64,000 nt of DNA from Ensifer sp. Root278 (GCF_001429285.1 NZ_LMJJ01000014.1:1-64000); one strand, 5' to 3'. Shown: positions 43,284-53,711, counted from the stretch's first letter. Notes: generated by a model not told the origin, from the letters alone. A program made the numbers and translations.

Positions 43284-44264
43284 ATGCCCTTGCCGAAACC
43301 GAACCTCTACCCGCCCTTCAACATCGTGCGGCTGAGCCATGTGGAACTCGCCGTCACCGATCTCGCAAGATCGCGCGCCTTCTATGTGGACGTGCTGGGT
43401 CTGCAGGTCACCGACGAGACGGCGGACACGATCTATCTCAGGGCCATGGAGGAGCGCGGCCACCATTGCATTATCTTGAAGAAGGCGGCGACTGCCGAGG
43501 CCCGCGACCTGGGGTTCAAGGTCTATGGCGAGGAGGATCTCGAAAAGGCCGCGCATTTCTTTGGGGCCAAGGGCCTGCCTGTCGAGTGGATCGAACGCCC
43601 CTACCAGTCGCGGACCTTCCGCACCCGCGACCCGCAGGGCATCTCGCTCGAATTCTATTCGAAGATGGACCGCTTGCCGCCGATCCACCAGAAGTATGCG
43701 CTTTATCGCGGCGTGAAACCGCTGCGCATCGACCACTTCAATTGCTTCTCGCCCGATGTCGATCAGGCGGTCGCCTTCTACAACGAGATCGGTTTCCGGG
43801 TAACGGAATACACCGCCGACGAGGAGACCGGACGGCTCTGGGCCGCCTGGACCCATCGCAAGGGCGGCGTGCACGACATCGCCTTTACCAACGGCCGCGG
43901 ACCGCGGCTGCACCACACCGCGTTCTGGGTGCCGACGCCGCTCAACATCATCGACCTGCTCGACCTGATGTCGACCTCCGGCTGGCTCGCCAATATCGAG
44001 CGCGGCCCGGGCCGACACGGCATCTCCAATGCCTTCTTCCTCTATGTGCGCGATCCGGACGGCCACCGCATCGAGATCTACTGCTCGGATTACCAGACGG
44101 TCGATCCCGATCTCGAGCCGATCAAATGGGACCTGAAGGACCCGCAGCGCCAGACGCTCTGGGGTGCGCCGGCACCGAAATCCTGGTTCGAGGAAGGCAG
44201 CGCGTTTGCCGGTGCCGAGACACGGGACTCGATCCTGAAAACCCAACCGATCATCGCGCCCTGA
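43284..44264 (+). CDS. hpaD: Homoprotocatechuate 2,3-dioxygenase
   Basis: The protein has 326 residues and is an extradiol dioxygenase of the vicinal-oxygen-chelate fold with two domain repeats. The catalytic half shows the metal ligands: His in LRIDHFNCF, His in LHHTAFWV and Glu in GHRIEIYCSDY. It cleaves homoprotocatechuate to 5-carboxymethyl-2-hydroxymuconate semialdehyde with Fe2+ or Mn2+. It lies between hpaE and the decarboxylase gene with a 53-base gap. It is of the Brevibacterium/Arthrobacter-like VOC type rather than the LigB-like HpaD of E. coli. Confidence 0.93.
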   Translation: MPLPKPNLYPPFNIVRLSHVELAVTDLARSRAFYVDVLGLQVTDETADTIYLRAMEERGHHCIILKKAATAEARDLGFKVYGEEDLEKAAHFFGAKGLPVEWIERPYQSRTFRTRDPQGISLEFYSKMDRLPPIHQKYALYRGVKPLRIDHFNCFSPDVDQAVAFYNEIGFRVTEYTADEETGRLWAAWTHRKGGVHDIAFTNGRGPRLHHTAFWVPTPLNIIDLLDLMSTSGWLANIERGPGRHGISNAFFLYVRDPDGHRIEIYCSDYQTVDPDLEPIKWDLKDPQRQTLWGAPAPKSWFEEGSAFAGAETRDSILKTQPIIAP

Positions 44265-44317
44265 CAGTTGGCAACAGGGATCGGGTAGGGCCAAGAGAGC
44301 AGGACGGGAGGAAGCAG

Positions 44318-45754
44318 ATGGATCAGAAGACTTTTGGAGAATGGTCGCTAAGGGCAGCGCAGTGGGGTGCCGACTATCGAGCATCACTGCGCGACCGGCG
44401 AGTGCGTGCCCAGACGGCACCGGGTGCGATCGCCGCGCAGATACCATCGCGTCCGCCGCAGACGGGCGAGGACATGGAAGCGATCTTCGAGGATTTCGAG
44501 AAGATCATCCTGCCGGGCATGACCCACTGGCAGCATCCGCGGTTCTTCGCCTATTTCCCGGCGAACGCCGCACCCGTCTCCGTCGTTGCGGAATACCTGG
44601 TCACCGCCATGGCGGCGCAGTGCATGCTCTGGCAAACCTCGCCGGCGGCGACCGAGCTCGAAACGAAAGTGCTCGACTGGCTGCGCCAGGCGATCGGCCT
44701 GCCGGAGGGCTTCTCCGGGGTGATCCAGGATTCGGCCTCTTCGGCGACGCTCTCGGCCGTCCTTGTCATGCGCGAGAAGGCGCTTGGCTGGAACGGCAAC
44801 AAGAAAGGCCTCGCAGGCCAGCAGCATCTGCGCATCTATTCCTCTGACCAGGTGCACACCTCGATCGACCGGGCGATCTGGGTGTCGGGCATCGGCGAGG
44901 AAAATCTCGTACGCATCCCGGCTAAGGGACCGCGACGCGCGATGGATGCGAGCGCGCTGGAAGCAGCCATCCTCAGGGATAAGGCGGCGGGGCTGCTACC
45001 CGCGGGCGTGATCGCCTGCACCGGCGGGACGAGCACCGGCGCCTGCGACGACATCGCCGAGGTGGTGCGCATCGCGCACGCGCATGGTCTCTACGTCCAT
45101 GTCGATGCCGCCTGGGCGGGTGCCGCGATGATCTGCGAGGAATTCCGGGAACTCTGGGTCGGCGTCGAGAAGGCGGATTCGATCGTCTTCAACCCGCACA
45201 AATGGCTAGGCGCCCAGTTCGACTGCTCGGCGCATTTCATCCGCAGCCCGGACGATCTGGTCAAGACGCTGGCGATCCAGCCGGAATATCTGAAGACCCA
45301 TGGCCGCGACGGCATCATCAACTATTCCGAATGGACGATCCCGCTCGGCCGGCGCTTCCGGGCGTTGAAACTCTGGTTCCTCTTGCGGTTCCACGGGCTC
45401 GCCGGTCTGCAGACGATGATCCGCAATCACGTGCGCTGGTCCGAGCGCCTCGCGGAGCGGCTCGCCGAACACAGGGATTTCGAGATCGTCACTCAACCCA
45501 TGCTGTCGCTGTTCTCTTTCCGCCACCGCACCACCGGAGATGCGGACGCCCACAACATTGCTCTCGTCAATGCGATCAATGACGATGGCCGCATCTACCT
45601 GACGCAAACCCGCGTCGACGGCCACGTGGCGATCCGGTTCCAGGCTGGTCAGTTCGACATGACCGAAGAGGATGCCGACACCGCCTTCGAGGTCATCACC
45701 GAAGTCGCCGGTGCGCTGAACAAACATCGGAACGGAACGAAAGCCGCCCTATGA
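44318..45754 (+). CDS. Aromatic L-amino acid decarboxylase family protein
   Basis: The protein has 478 residues and is a PLP-dependent group II decarboxylase: HWQHPRFFAYFPANAAPVSVVAEYL, the substrate stacking His in SSDQVHTSIDRA, the PLP Asp in HVDAAWAG, and the PLP lysine Lys295 in FNPHKWLGAQFD. This branch holds DOPA, tyrosine and tryptophan decarboxylases. The start has GGGAGG just upstream, and the stop overlaps hpaG (ATGA), so it is a full member of the hpa operon although it is not part of the standard pathway. A role in turning tyrosine or DOPA into an amine that feeds hydroxyphenylacetate is inferred. Confidence 0.87.
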   Translation: MDQKTFGEWSLRAAQWGADYRASLRDRRVRAQTAPGAIAAQIPSRPPQTGEDMEAIFEDFEKIILPGMTHWQHPRFFAYFPANAAPVSVVAEYLVTAMAAQCMLWQTSPAATELETKVLDWLRQAIGLPEGFSGVIQDSASSATLSAVLVMREKALGWNGNKKGLAGQQHLRIYSSDQVHTSIDRAIWVSGIGEENLVRIPAKGPRRAMDASALEAAILRDKAAGLLPAGVIACTGGTSTGACDDIAEVVRIAHAHGLYVHVDAAWAGAAMICEEFRELWVGVEKADSIVFNPHKWLGAQFDCSAHFIRSPDDLVKTLAIQPEYLKTHGRDGIINYSEWTIPLGRRFRALKLWFLLRFHGLAGLQTMIRNHVRWSERLAERLAEHRDFEIVTQPMLSLFSFRHRTTGDADAHNIALVNAINDDGRIYLTQTRVDGHVAIRFQAGQFDMTEEDADTAFEVITEVAGALNKHRNGTKAAL

Positions 45755-46620
45755 CCCACCCCCGACTTGTCACCTTTTCAGCCGGCGAAAGACGGGGCTA
45801 CGGCCTCGTTTCCGGAAGTGGTCTGATCGATCTTTCCAAGCGATATGCGTCGACCTGGCCGACGTTGCGCGAGGTGATCGAAGCAAGCGCGCTCGTTCGC
45901 CTTGCCGACGAGGCAGGCGGGCTGCCGGCAGACATTTCGCTCGATGACATCCGCTTTGAGATCCCGGTGCCGGCGCCGGAAAAAATCATCTGCGTCGGCG
46001 TCAACTTCCCCGACCGCAACGAAGAGTACAAAGACGGCCAGGCGGCACCCTCCAACCCGTCGCTGTTCATCCGCTTCCCGCGCTCGTTTACCGGGCACGG
46101 GCAGCCGCTGATCCGCCCGCCGGAAAGCCCGCAGCTCGATTATGAAGGCGAGATCGTCATCGTCATCGGCAAGGGCGGCCGTCGTATTCCCGAGGCGTCA
46201 GCACTCGACCACATCGCGGCTCTTTCGCTCTGCAATGAGGGCACGATCCGCGACTGGGTGCGCCACGCCAAGTTCAACGTCACGCAGGGCAAGAACTTCG
46301 ACCGAACCGGCTCGATCGGCCCCTGGCTGGTGCCTTTCACCGATGAGGCACAGCTTGCCGATATCAGGCTCGAAACGCGGGTAAACGGCGAGGTGCGGCA
46401 GCAGGACCGCACCAGCCGGATGATCTTCTCCTTTCGCAAGATCATCAATTACGTCTCGACCTTCACGACGCTGGTTCCCGGCGACGTCATCGTTACCGGC
46501 ACCCCCACTGGCGCTGGCGCGCGCTTCGATCCGCCGGTCTGGCTGAAACCCGGCGACATCGTCGAGGTCGAGGCCGAAGGCATCGGCACGCTCATCAACC
46601 CGATCGCCGACGAGGCCTGA
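45751..46620 (+). CDS. hpaG: FAH-family OPET decarboxylase/isomerase (HpaG-like), single domain
   Basis: The 289-residue FAH-family protein has ICVGVNFPDRNEEY, the acidic metal motif LDYEGEIVIVIGKGG, FDRTGSIGPWLV and DVIVTGTPTGAGARFDPP. In the homoprotocatechuate pathway HpaG decarboxylates 5-oxo-pent-3-ene-1,2,5-tricarboxylate and isomerises the product to HHDD. The E. coli version is a fused two-domain protein of about 430 residues. Here one domain must suffice, or a second one is encoded elsewhere. It overlaps the decarboxylase gene by 4 bases and is followed 3 bases later by hpaH. Confidence 0.82.
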   Translation: MTHPRLVTFSAGERRGYGLVSGSGLIDLSKRYASTWPTLREVIEASALVRLADEAGGLPADISLDDIRFEIPVPAPEKIICVGVNFPDRNEEYKDGQAAPSNPSLFIRFPRSFTGHGQPLIRPPESPQLDYEGEIVIVIGKGGRRIPEASALDHIAALSLCNEGTIRDWVRHAKFNVTQGKNFDRTGSIGPWLVPFTDEAQLADIRLETRVNGEVRQQDRTSRMIFSFRKIINYVSTFTTLVPGDVIVTGTPTGAGARFDPPVWLKPGDIVEVEAEGIGTLINPIADEA

Positions 46621-46623
46621 CCC

Positions 46624-47427
46624 ATGCTCGACAAGATCCAGATCGAGGCGGCAGCGACCGCCCTCGACACCGCCGAGCGCGAGCGCGTCCAGACCGGACT
46701 ACTCTCGCTCAAGCACCCCGAGATGACCATGGACGATGCCTATGCGGTGCAGGCCGCGTGGATAAGGCAGAAGATTGCCGCGGGCCGGCGGGTGATCGGC
46801 TGGAAGATCGGCCTTACCTCCAAGGCGATGCAATATGCGCTCAACATCGACATTCCCGATTCCGGCGTGCTGTTCGACGACATGCTGTTCGAGGACGGTG
46901 CGCGCATCCCCGGCACCCGCTTCATCCAGCCGCGCATCGAGGCCGAGATCGCGTTCGTGATGAAGGCGCCGCTTACCGGTCCCAACGTCACGGTTTTCGA
47001 CGTGCTGAATGCGACGGATTACGTGACGCCGGCGCTCGAAATCCTCGACACCCGCATCCTGCGCGTCGATCCGGAAACCAAGAAGGCACGCACCATCGTC
47101 GATACCATCTCCGATAACGCCGCCAATGCCGGCATCGTGCTCGGCGGCCGGCAGATGCGGCCCGACGCGGTCGACATGCGCTGGATGGGCGCAATCGTCT
47201 CACGCAACGCCGAGGTGGAGGAGACGGGGCTCGGCGCTGGCGTGCTCAACCATCCGGCCCGCGGCATCGCCTGGCTCGCCAATCGTCTCTCGCTTTACGG
47301 GGACCGGCTCGAGGCCGGCCAGATCGTGCTTGCCGGTTCCTTCATCCGCCCGGTCGAGGCCCGCCATGGCGATACCATCGTCGCCGATTTCGGACCATCC
47401 GGCACCGTCAGCTGCTTCTTCGAATAG
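46624..47427 (+). CDS. hpaH: 2-oxo-hept-4-ene-1,7-dioate hydratase
   Basis: The protein has 267 residues and belongs to the hydratase/decarboxylase family related to MhpD. Marks are [52 protein letters not shown] and SGTVSCFFE at the end. It adds water to 2-oxo-hept-4-ene-1,7-dioate to give 2,4-dihydroxy-hept-2-ene-1,7-dioate, the substrate of HpaI. Gene order hpaG-hpaH-hpaI, with 3- and 8-base gaps, is standard. Confidence 0.93.
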   Translation: MLDKIQIEAAATALDTAERERVQTGLLSLKHPEMTMDDAYAVQAAWIRQKIAAGRRVIGWKIGLTSKAMQYALNIDIPDSGVLFDDMLFEDGARIPGTRFIQPRIEAEIAFVMKAPLTGPNVTVFDVLNATDYVTPALEILDTRILRVDPETKKARTIVDTISDNAANAGIVLGGRQMRPDAVDMRWMGAIVSRNAEVEETGLGAGVLNHPARGIAWLANRLSLYGDRLEAGQIVLAGSFIRPVEARHGDTIVADFGPSGTVSCFFE

Positions 47428-47435
47428 GAACGACC

Positions 47436-48248
47436 ATGCCCGCTCCCCGCAATCCGTTCAAACAGGCTCTCGCCGAGAAACGCACGCAGATCGGGCTGTG
47501 GCTGGCGCTCGCCAATCCCTATACCGCGGAGGTCTGTGGCGGCGCCGGCTTCGACTGGCTGCTGCTCGATGCCGAGCACGCCCCGAACGACGTGCCGCTT
47601 CTGGCGGCACAGCTTCAGGCACTCGCAGCCTCGCCAAGCCACACGATCGTCCGGCCGCCGATCGGCGAAACCTGGATGATCAAGCAGATCCTAGATATCG
47701 GCGCACAGACGCTGCTGATACCGATGGTCGAAAGCGCCGAACAGGCTCGCGCGCTGATGCGCGCCGTGCGCTATCCGCCCCACGGTGTGCGCGGTGTCGG
47801 CGCGGCCCTTGCGCGGGCGTCCGCCTTCAACCGCATCCCGGATTACCTGCAGACGGCCAACGACGAGATCTGCCTGCTGCTGCAGATCGAAAGCCGCGCC
47901 GGCCTTGCCGCCCTTGACGAGATCGCCACGATCGATGGCGTCGACGGCATCTTCATCGGCCCGGCCGACCTTGCTGCCGACATGGGTTTCCTCGGCAAGC
48001 CCGGCGCGCCGGAAGTACAAGAGGCAGTCGAAGCGGCGCTGCTGCGCATCCAGTCGCACGGTAAAGCGGCCGGCATTCTCACGTCCGATCAGACGCTCGC
48101 ACGGCGTTACCTCGAGCTCGGCGCCACCTTCGTCGCCGTCGGCAACGACGTCAGCCTGCTGGTCGGCGCAACGTCTAAACTGGCCGCGGAGTTCAGGGGG
48201 GCCAAAGGTGATGCCGGAGCAGCGGGGCGATTGGGCGGTCCGTATTAA
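47436..48248 (+). CDS. hpaI: 4-hydroxy-2-oxo-heptane-1,7-dioate aldolase
   Basis: The protein has 270 residues and is a HpcH/HpaI-family class II aldolase. It has [11 protein letters not shown], the catalytic Arg in TIVRPPIGE, the metal Glu in [10 protein letters not shown] and Asp in [12 protein letters not shown]. It cleaves the C7 keto acid to pyruvate and succinate semialdehyde, the last step of the pathway. It is the last gene of the operon. The following 120 bases hold the toxin-antitoxin promoter and no clear terminator. Confidence 0.93.
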   Translation: MPAPRNPFKQALAEKRTQIGLWLALANPYTAEVCGGAGFDWLLLDAEHAPNDVPLLAAQLQALAASPSHTIVRPPIGETWMIKQILDIGAQTLLIPMVESAEQARALMRAVRYPPHGVRGVGAALARASAFNRIPDYLQTANDEICLLLQIESRAGLAALDEIATIDGVDGIFIGPADLAADMGFLGKPGAPEVQEAVEAALLRIQSHGKAAGILTSDQTLARRYLELGATFVAVGNDVSLLVGATSKLAAEFRGAKGDAGAAGRLGGPY

Positions 48249-48321
48249 TCTTGCCGGCAGCGGCACCGAATGCGAGCAGGCGCCCGATATCCCGACACCA
48301 CCGGAACGCTGAACATCGTCG

Positions 48322-48352
48322 ACTTAATCAGATTTAATCGCTATGATTAAGT
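48322..48352. promoter_or_regulatory. Palindromic operator of the toxin-antitoxin pair
   Basis: ACTTAATC at 48322-48329 and GATTAAGT at 48345-48352 form an 8-bp inverted repeat, with a third TTAATC at 48334-48339 between them. The region is AT-rich in GC-rich surroundings and lies 20 bases before the antitoxin start, as expected for autoregulation by a ribbon-helix-helix antitoxin. Confidence 0.65.
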
Positions 48353-48371
48353 TCGATCAATGGAGATGCAT

Positions 48372-48632
48372 ATGGAAACGAAAGTACTGACGGCGCATGT
48401 TCCATTGCCGCTTGCGGAAAAGGTCGACCAGCTCGCCGCCCGCCTGGAAAGACCGCGCGGCTGGATCATCAAGCAGGCGCTTGCGGCCTGGGTTGACCAG
48501 GAAGAAGAACGACGCCGTTTGACGCTCGAGGCGCTCGCCGACGTTGATGCCGGAGGCGTCATCGATCACCAGTCGGTCCAGGCCTGGGCCGATAGCCTCG
48601 ACAGCGACACGCCGCCTTCCGTTCCGCAATGA
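48372..48632 (+). CDS. Ribbon-helix-helix (CopG/ParD-type) antitoxin
   Basis: The protein has 86 residues. The N-terminal KVLTAHVPLPLAEKVDQLAARLERPRGWIIKQALAAWVDQEEERR is a ribbon-helix-helix DNA-binding domain, followed by an acidic C-terminal tail that would wrap the toxin. The ATG at 48372 has GGAG seven bases upstream; an upstream ATG at 48360 is less well placed. It overlaps the toxin gene by 4 bases. It should neutralise the ParE-type toxin and repress the operon through the palindrome before it. Confidence 0.88.
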   Translation: METKVLTAHVPLPLAEKVDQLAARLERPRGWIIKQALAAWVDQEEERRRLTLEALADVDAGGVIDHQSVQAWADSLDSDTPPSVPQ

Positions 48633-48907
48633 TGGAGCTGAAATGGACGAAAAAGGCGCTGTCCGATCTGGCGCGCCTTTTTGAGTTTCTGGCACCAGTC
48701 AACAGAAAGGCTGCGGCGCGAACCGTCCAATCCTTGGTTGCCGCTCCGACCCATCTGGTCGAGCAGCCCCGACTCGGCGAGCGGCTGGACGAATTCGCAC
48801 CCCGCGAAGTTCGCCGCCTGCTCGTTGGTCATTACGAGATGCGTTATGAGATTGACAAGACAACGATCTACATCCTCCGCATCTGGCACACACGCGAAGA
48901 TCGTTGA
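48629..48907 (+). CDS. RelE/ParE-family toxin
   Basis: The 92-residue ParE/RelE-fold protein is MELKWTKKALSDLARLFEFLAPVNRKAA at the start, RLGERLDEFAPREVRRLLVGHYEMRYEID in the middle and IYILRIWHTREDR at the end. The pattern of a basic core and the closing IxRxWHxRE is that of ParE-type toxins, which poison DNA gyrase, rather than ribosome-dependent RelE; the sequence alone does not settle this. The start codon overlaps the antitoxin stop. Confidence 0.87.
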   Translation: MMELKWTKKALSDLARLFEFLAPVNRKAAARTVQSLVAAPTHLVEQPRLGERLDEFAPREVRRLLVGHYEMRYEIDKTTIYILRIWHTREDR

Positions 48908-49027
48908 CGCATCGACATCAAGTGAGCGCGACGCGCTCCGTCGCTCAATTCATCATAGATTCCGATTTTGAGAATTCATGCGGCGGGAGTATAGCGATTC
49001 CACGCCCACCAGCATTGGATCCCGCCC

Positions 49028-50260
<1,233 letters not shown>

Positions 50261-50318
50261 GGCAACAACCTCTGCGAAGGGAGACAACGATCGGCATTTC
50301 GCGAACAGAGATCGGGCG

Positions 50319-51251
50319 ATGAGTGCGGCGCGAGGCTCGAAACGGCCGCCGGCCAAGCCGGCTTCGCTGGCGACCAATCCGCCGACCTTCGAGCACATCG
50401 TCACCGGCGTCAACGAGACGTTTTTATGGCGTCTCGACAACTATCCCTGGGAACGGAACGTCTGGAACTTCCATCCGGAAATCGAGATCCATCTCATCCG
50501 GAAAGCCTCTGGCCTTGCCTTCGTCGGCGATCACATCGGCCAGTTCGATCCGGGCTACCTGACGGTCATCGGCAGCAATCTGCCGCATGACTGGGTGACG
50601 GCGACCGAGCCCGACGAAATCATCGAAGGTCGCGACATCGTCATCCAGTTCCATCCGGACCGGATGCGCGAGATCACCGACGCCTTGCCGGAGTTTGCCG
50701 AGCTCGAGGCCTTTTTTGCCCGCGCCGAACGCGGACTGGTATTTCACGGTGAAGCCCGCGCCGAGGGCGCGGATCTGATCGAACGCATGGGCAGCCTTCA
50801 GGGGTTCTCCCGCTTCTCGCTGTTCATCCAGCTCCTCGATCTTCTCGTCAACACCGAGGAATACGAGCTGCTCTCCTCGCCGGAATTCGCGCCAGAGCTC
50901 GACCAGCAATCGCTCGACGTGCTGCGCGGCGCTCTGGCCTTCATCTACGAGAACATCGCAACCGATATCCATCTGGCCGATCTCGCCAGGCGCGCCGGCA
51001 TGAGCGAGACGGCCTTTTCCCGCTTCTTCAAGAAGAACACCGGCAACACCTTTACCGACCACGTCAACAAGCTGCGGATCTGGCAGGCTTGCAAGCTCTT
51101 GGCCGAAACCGACATGCCGATCACCGACATCTGCTTCGAGGTCGGATACCTCAACATCTCCAACTTCAACCGCACCTTCCTGCGCCAGCACAAGATGACG
51201 CCGTCGGCCTATCGACGGCTGACGGGACAGCGCCGTCCGGCACGCTTTTAG
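50319..51251 (+). CDS. AraC-family regulator of the polyol transport operon
   Basis: The protein has 310 residues. An N-terminal cupin-like ligand domain (FHPEIEIHLIRKASGLAFVGDHIGQFDPG) is followed by a C-terminal AraC domain (IHLADLARRAGMSETAFSRFFKKNTGNTF and ITDICFEVGYLNISNFNRTF). It lies 229 bases upstream of, and in the same direction as, a sugar-alcohol-type ABC importer, and is the most likely activator of it. The first residues are poorly conserved in type and the start could be a few codons later. Confidence 0.87.
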   Translation: MSAARGSKRPPAKPASLATNPPTFEHIVTGVNETFLWRLDNYPWERNVWNFHPEIEIHLIRKASGLAFVGDHIGQFDPGYLTVIGSNLPHDWVTATEPDEIIEGRDIVIQFHPDRMREITDALPEFAELEAFFARAERGLVFHGEARAEGADLIERMGSLQGFSRFSLFIQLLDLLVNTEEYELLSSPEFAPELDQQSLDVLRGALAFIYENIATDIHLADLARRAGMSETAFSRFFKKNTGNTFTDHVNKLRIWQACKLLAETDMPITDICFEVGYLNISNFNRTFLRQHKMTPSAYRRLTGQRRPARF

Positions 51252-51480
51252 GGTCGGCTCCCGAACGCAGACGATGAATCCTTGCGTTTGCTGCACCGCA
51301 AATAGCTGATGATGGGTAGAATTACGCAAGAAAGTACAGATTAGCCGCATCGAGCGCGCTAGCTCGGTGCGTCATTGCGCCTATCATCAAGACCAGCGAA
51401 ACGGTTCGCTATCGGGAAGAGCGCGTTGGATCTGAGGAGTTTCCGGCGCGTATCGCAAAGACCTTGGGGAGGTCCTTCAC

Positions 51481-52758
51481 ATGACAAAACCAAAGACGCT
51501 CGTTTCGAGCATCGCCTTCGCATGCCTTCTTTCCACCGGCCTGACGACACTGGCGGTCGCTGCCGAATGCTCCGACACGATCAAGGTGCTGGCCCAGCCG
51601 CGCGACGGCCTGACGCTGCTCGAAGACTACAAGTCCGAATTCGAGAAGCTCTCCGGCGGTGCATCCTTCGAGATCGACTATCTCAACGAAAACGACCGGC
51701 GCGCCAAGACCAAGGCCGACGCTTCGACCATCGGCAAGTACAACGTCTATTACATCGACGAGGCCAACGTCGCGCTCTTTGCGTCCGCCGGCTGGGTCGC
51801 GCCATTGATGGACTACTATCCTGCAGACTACGACTATGCCGATTTCGATCCCGGCCGGCAGAAGGTCGCGACCTATGACGGCAAGGTCTGGTTTGCGCCG
51901 ATCACCGGCGGCGGTGACCTCATGGTCTACCGCAAGGACCTGCTCGAAGCGGCCGGCATCGCGCCGCCGAAGACGCTCGACGAATACATCGCCGCGGTGA
52001 AGAAGCTCAATCAACCGGACCAGGGCATCTATGGCACGGCACTGCGCGGCCAGCGCGGCTCGGGCGCCAATGTCTGGCGCTGGATGCCATTCTTCAAGGG
52101 GTTCGGCGGCAACTGGTTCGACGGCAAGACGCCGGTCTTCGACGGCGAACAGGCAGTCAAGGCGACCGAGACCTATCTCGAACTGTTCAAGTACTCGGCA
52201 CCGGGCAGCCAGACCGGCGGCTGGGACGAGGCAGTCGGCGCCTTCACCTCCGGCCAGGTGGCGATGCTCATCGAATCCACCCCGCTCGTCGGCATGGCGA
52301 TCGATCCGAAATCCTCGAAGGTGGCGGGCAAGGTCGGCTACCTGCCGCCTCCGGCACCGCTGACGGGCGGCGGCTACGGCCATGGTCTCGCGATCGGCGT
52401 GAAGGCCAACAAGGACGAGGCCTCCAAGACATGCGCCGGTCTGTTCATCGCGTGGGCGACCTCCAAGGAAAACGAGGCGCGGCGGCTCGAGGCCAATCAG
52501 TTCAGCGAGCTCAACCGTACCAGCATCATGACCAGCCCGAAATTCGCCGAGCTCTACGGCCCCGATCTCGGCCAGGCGCTGGCCGAGACCGGCAAGCTCA
52601 CCGCCGTCAATTTCTGGCAGAGCCCGCAATGGCCTGACCTCGGCGACCGTTGGGGCATCATCCTGGAAGAGCTGATCACCGGAACGCGCAGCGACATCAA
52701 GGAAGGCCTCGACGAGCTCGACGGCTTTGCCAAGGACCTGGTTGCCCGCAGCCAGTAA
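51481..52758 (+). CDS. Polyol-type ABC transporter periplasmic binding protein (family 1)
   Basis: The protein has 425 residues. It has a signal peptide (MTKPKTLVSSIAFACLLSTG, cleavage near AVA-AE at 28) and the fold of family 1 solute-binding proteins: VYYIDEANVALFASAGWVAPL, TGGGDLMVYRKDLLEAAGI, MLIESTPLVGMAI. With two permeases, a xylitol/sorbitol-type dehydrogenase and an ATPase in the same operon, the ligand is probably a polyol such as xylitol, sorbitol or mannitol. A GGGGAGG site precedes the ATG. The 229-base leader upstream holds no gene. Confidence 0.9.
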   Translation: MTKPKTLVSSIAFACLLSTGLTTLAVAAECSDTIKVLAQPRDGLTLLEDYKSEFEKLSGGASFEIDYLNENDRRAKTKADASTIGKYNVYYIDEANVALFASAGWVAPLMDYYPADYDYADFDPGRQKVATYDGKVWFAPITGGGDLMVYRKDLLEAAGIAPPKTLDEYIAAVKKLNQPDQGIYGTALRGQRGSGANVWRWMPFFKGFGGNWFDGKTPVFDGEQAVKATETYLELFKYSAPGSQTGGWDEAVGAFTSGQVAMLIESTPLVGMAIDPKSSKVAGKVGYLPPPAPLTGGGYGHGLAIGVKANKDEASKTCAGLFIAWATSKENEARRLEANQFSELNRTSIMTSPKFAELYGPDLGQALAETGKLTAVNFWQSPQWPDLGDRWGIILEELITGTRSDIKEGLDELDGFAKDLVARSQ

Positions 52759-52850
52759 GCCGTTTCCTCCCAAGGGCCATCGGCCGGCGAAGCCGCGCCG
52801 GTGGCTCGCACCATCGGGGGCGTTCCACGCCCAGCCGTAGGACGTCTCAC

Positions 52851-53711
52851 ATGAAGCAGAAAAACAGCCTGCCGGCGGTGTTCCTCACCCCGGCCATGGG
52901 GATCCTCGCCGTCCTGGCCCTCGTGCCCACGGCCTATGCGATCTACATCTCCTTCCAGAACCGGGAGCTCAGCCGTCCGGACGGCAGCCTCATTGGCCTC
53001 GCCAACTACATCGACCTGTTCTCGGATCGCCGTTTCATCAACGCCATCGGCGTCTCCCTGACCTGGGAAGCGGTGACCGTCGGCATGACGCTTCTGATCG
53101 CCGTCGGCCTCGGCATCCTTCTGTTCGAATGCGTCTCGCCGCGCACGCGCAATCTGCTGGCGCTGCTCTTCCTCGTGCCAGTGATCCTGCCGCGCGTTTC
53201 GGCCGCCTTCGTCTGGAAATTCGCCTTTCATCCGCTCTATGGCATCGCCACCTATCCCTACAAGGCGATCACAGGCCAGCCGCTCGACCTGCTCTCCAAT
53301 CCAGCAACCGCACTTGCGACCGTCGCGCTGGTTGACGTCTGGCAATGGGGCCTGTTCTTCGCCGTCATCGTGCTGAAGCTGCTGGAAACGCTGCCGCCGC
53401 AGCCCTTCGAGGCGGCACGGCTCGACCACGCCCGCACCTGGGAGATCTATGCCTTTATCGCCTTGCCGATGCTGAAGGCGCCGCTGATCTCGCTCGCCTT
53501 CGTCAAGATGATCGAGTCGCTACGCGCCTTCGACTTGATCTACGTCATGACCCGCGGCGGCCCTGGCATCGCGACCGAAACGCTCGACATGTACGCCTTC
53601 TCGCAAGGCTTCATCGAGTCCGGCCGCATCTCCTATGCCTCCAGCATGGCCGTGCTGATGATGATCGCCACCTCGATCGCCTTCACCTTCATCTGGAAGA
53701 GGGTTCAGTGA
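52851..53711 (+). CDS. Polyol-type ABC transporter permease (first)
   Basis: The protein has 286 residues and six membrane segments of the MalF/UgpA-like CUT1 family. The EAA loop is EAARLDHARTWEIYAFIALPMLKAPLISL, and the motif TRGGPGIATETLDMYAFSQGF follows. It pairs with the second permease, whose start overlaps its stop (TGATG). The 92-base spacer after the binding-protein gene holds a GC-rich imperfect hairpin, probably limiting permease expression. Confidence 0.9.
   Translation: MKQKNSLPAVFLTPAMGILAVLALVPTAYAIYISFQNRELSRPDGSLIGLANYIDLFSDRRFINAIGVSLTWEAVTVGMTLLIAVGLGILLFECVSPRTRNLLALLFLVPVILPRVSAAFVWKFAFHPLYGIATYPYKAITGQPLDLLSNPATALATVALVDVWQWGLFFAVIVLKLLETLPPQPFEAARLDHARTWEIYAFIALPMLKAPLISLAFVKMIESLRAFDLIYVMTRGGPGIATETLDMYAFSQGFIESGRISYASSMAVLMMIATSIAFTFIWKRVQ

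Noticed and set aside
43247-45754. An apparent 835-residue open frame covering hpaD and the decarboxylase
   Set aside because: The first third is an out-of-frame reading of hpaD with Arg/Gly-rich nonsense composition. Only the part from 44318 is a real protein with its own ribosome site.
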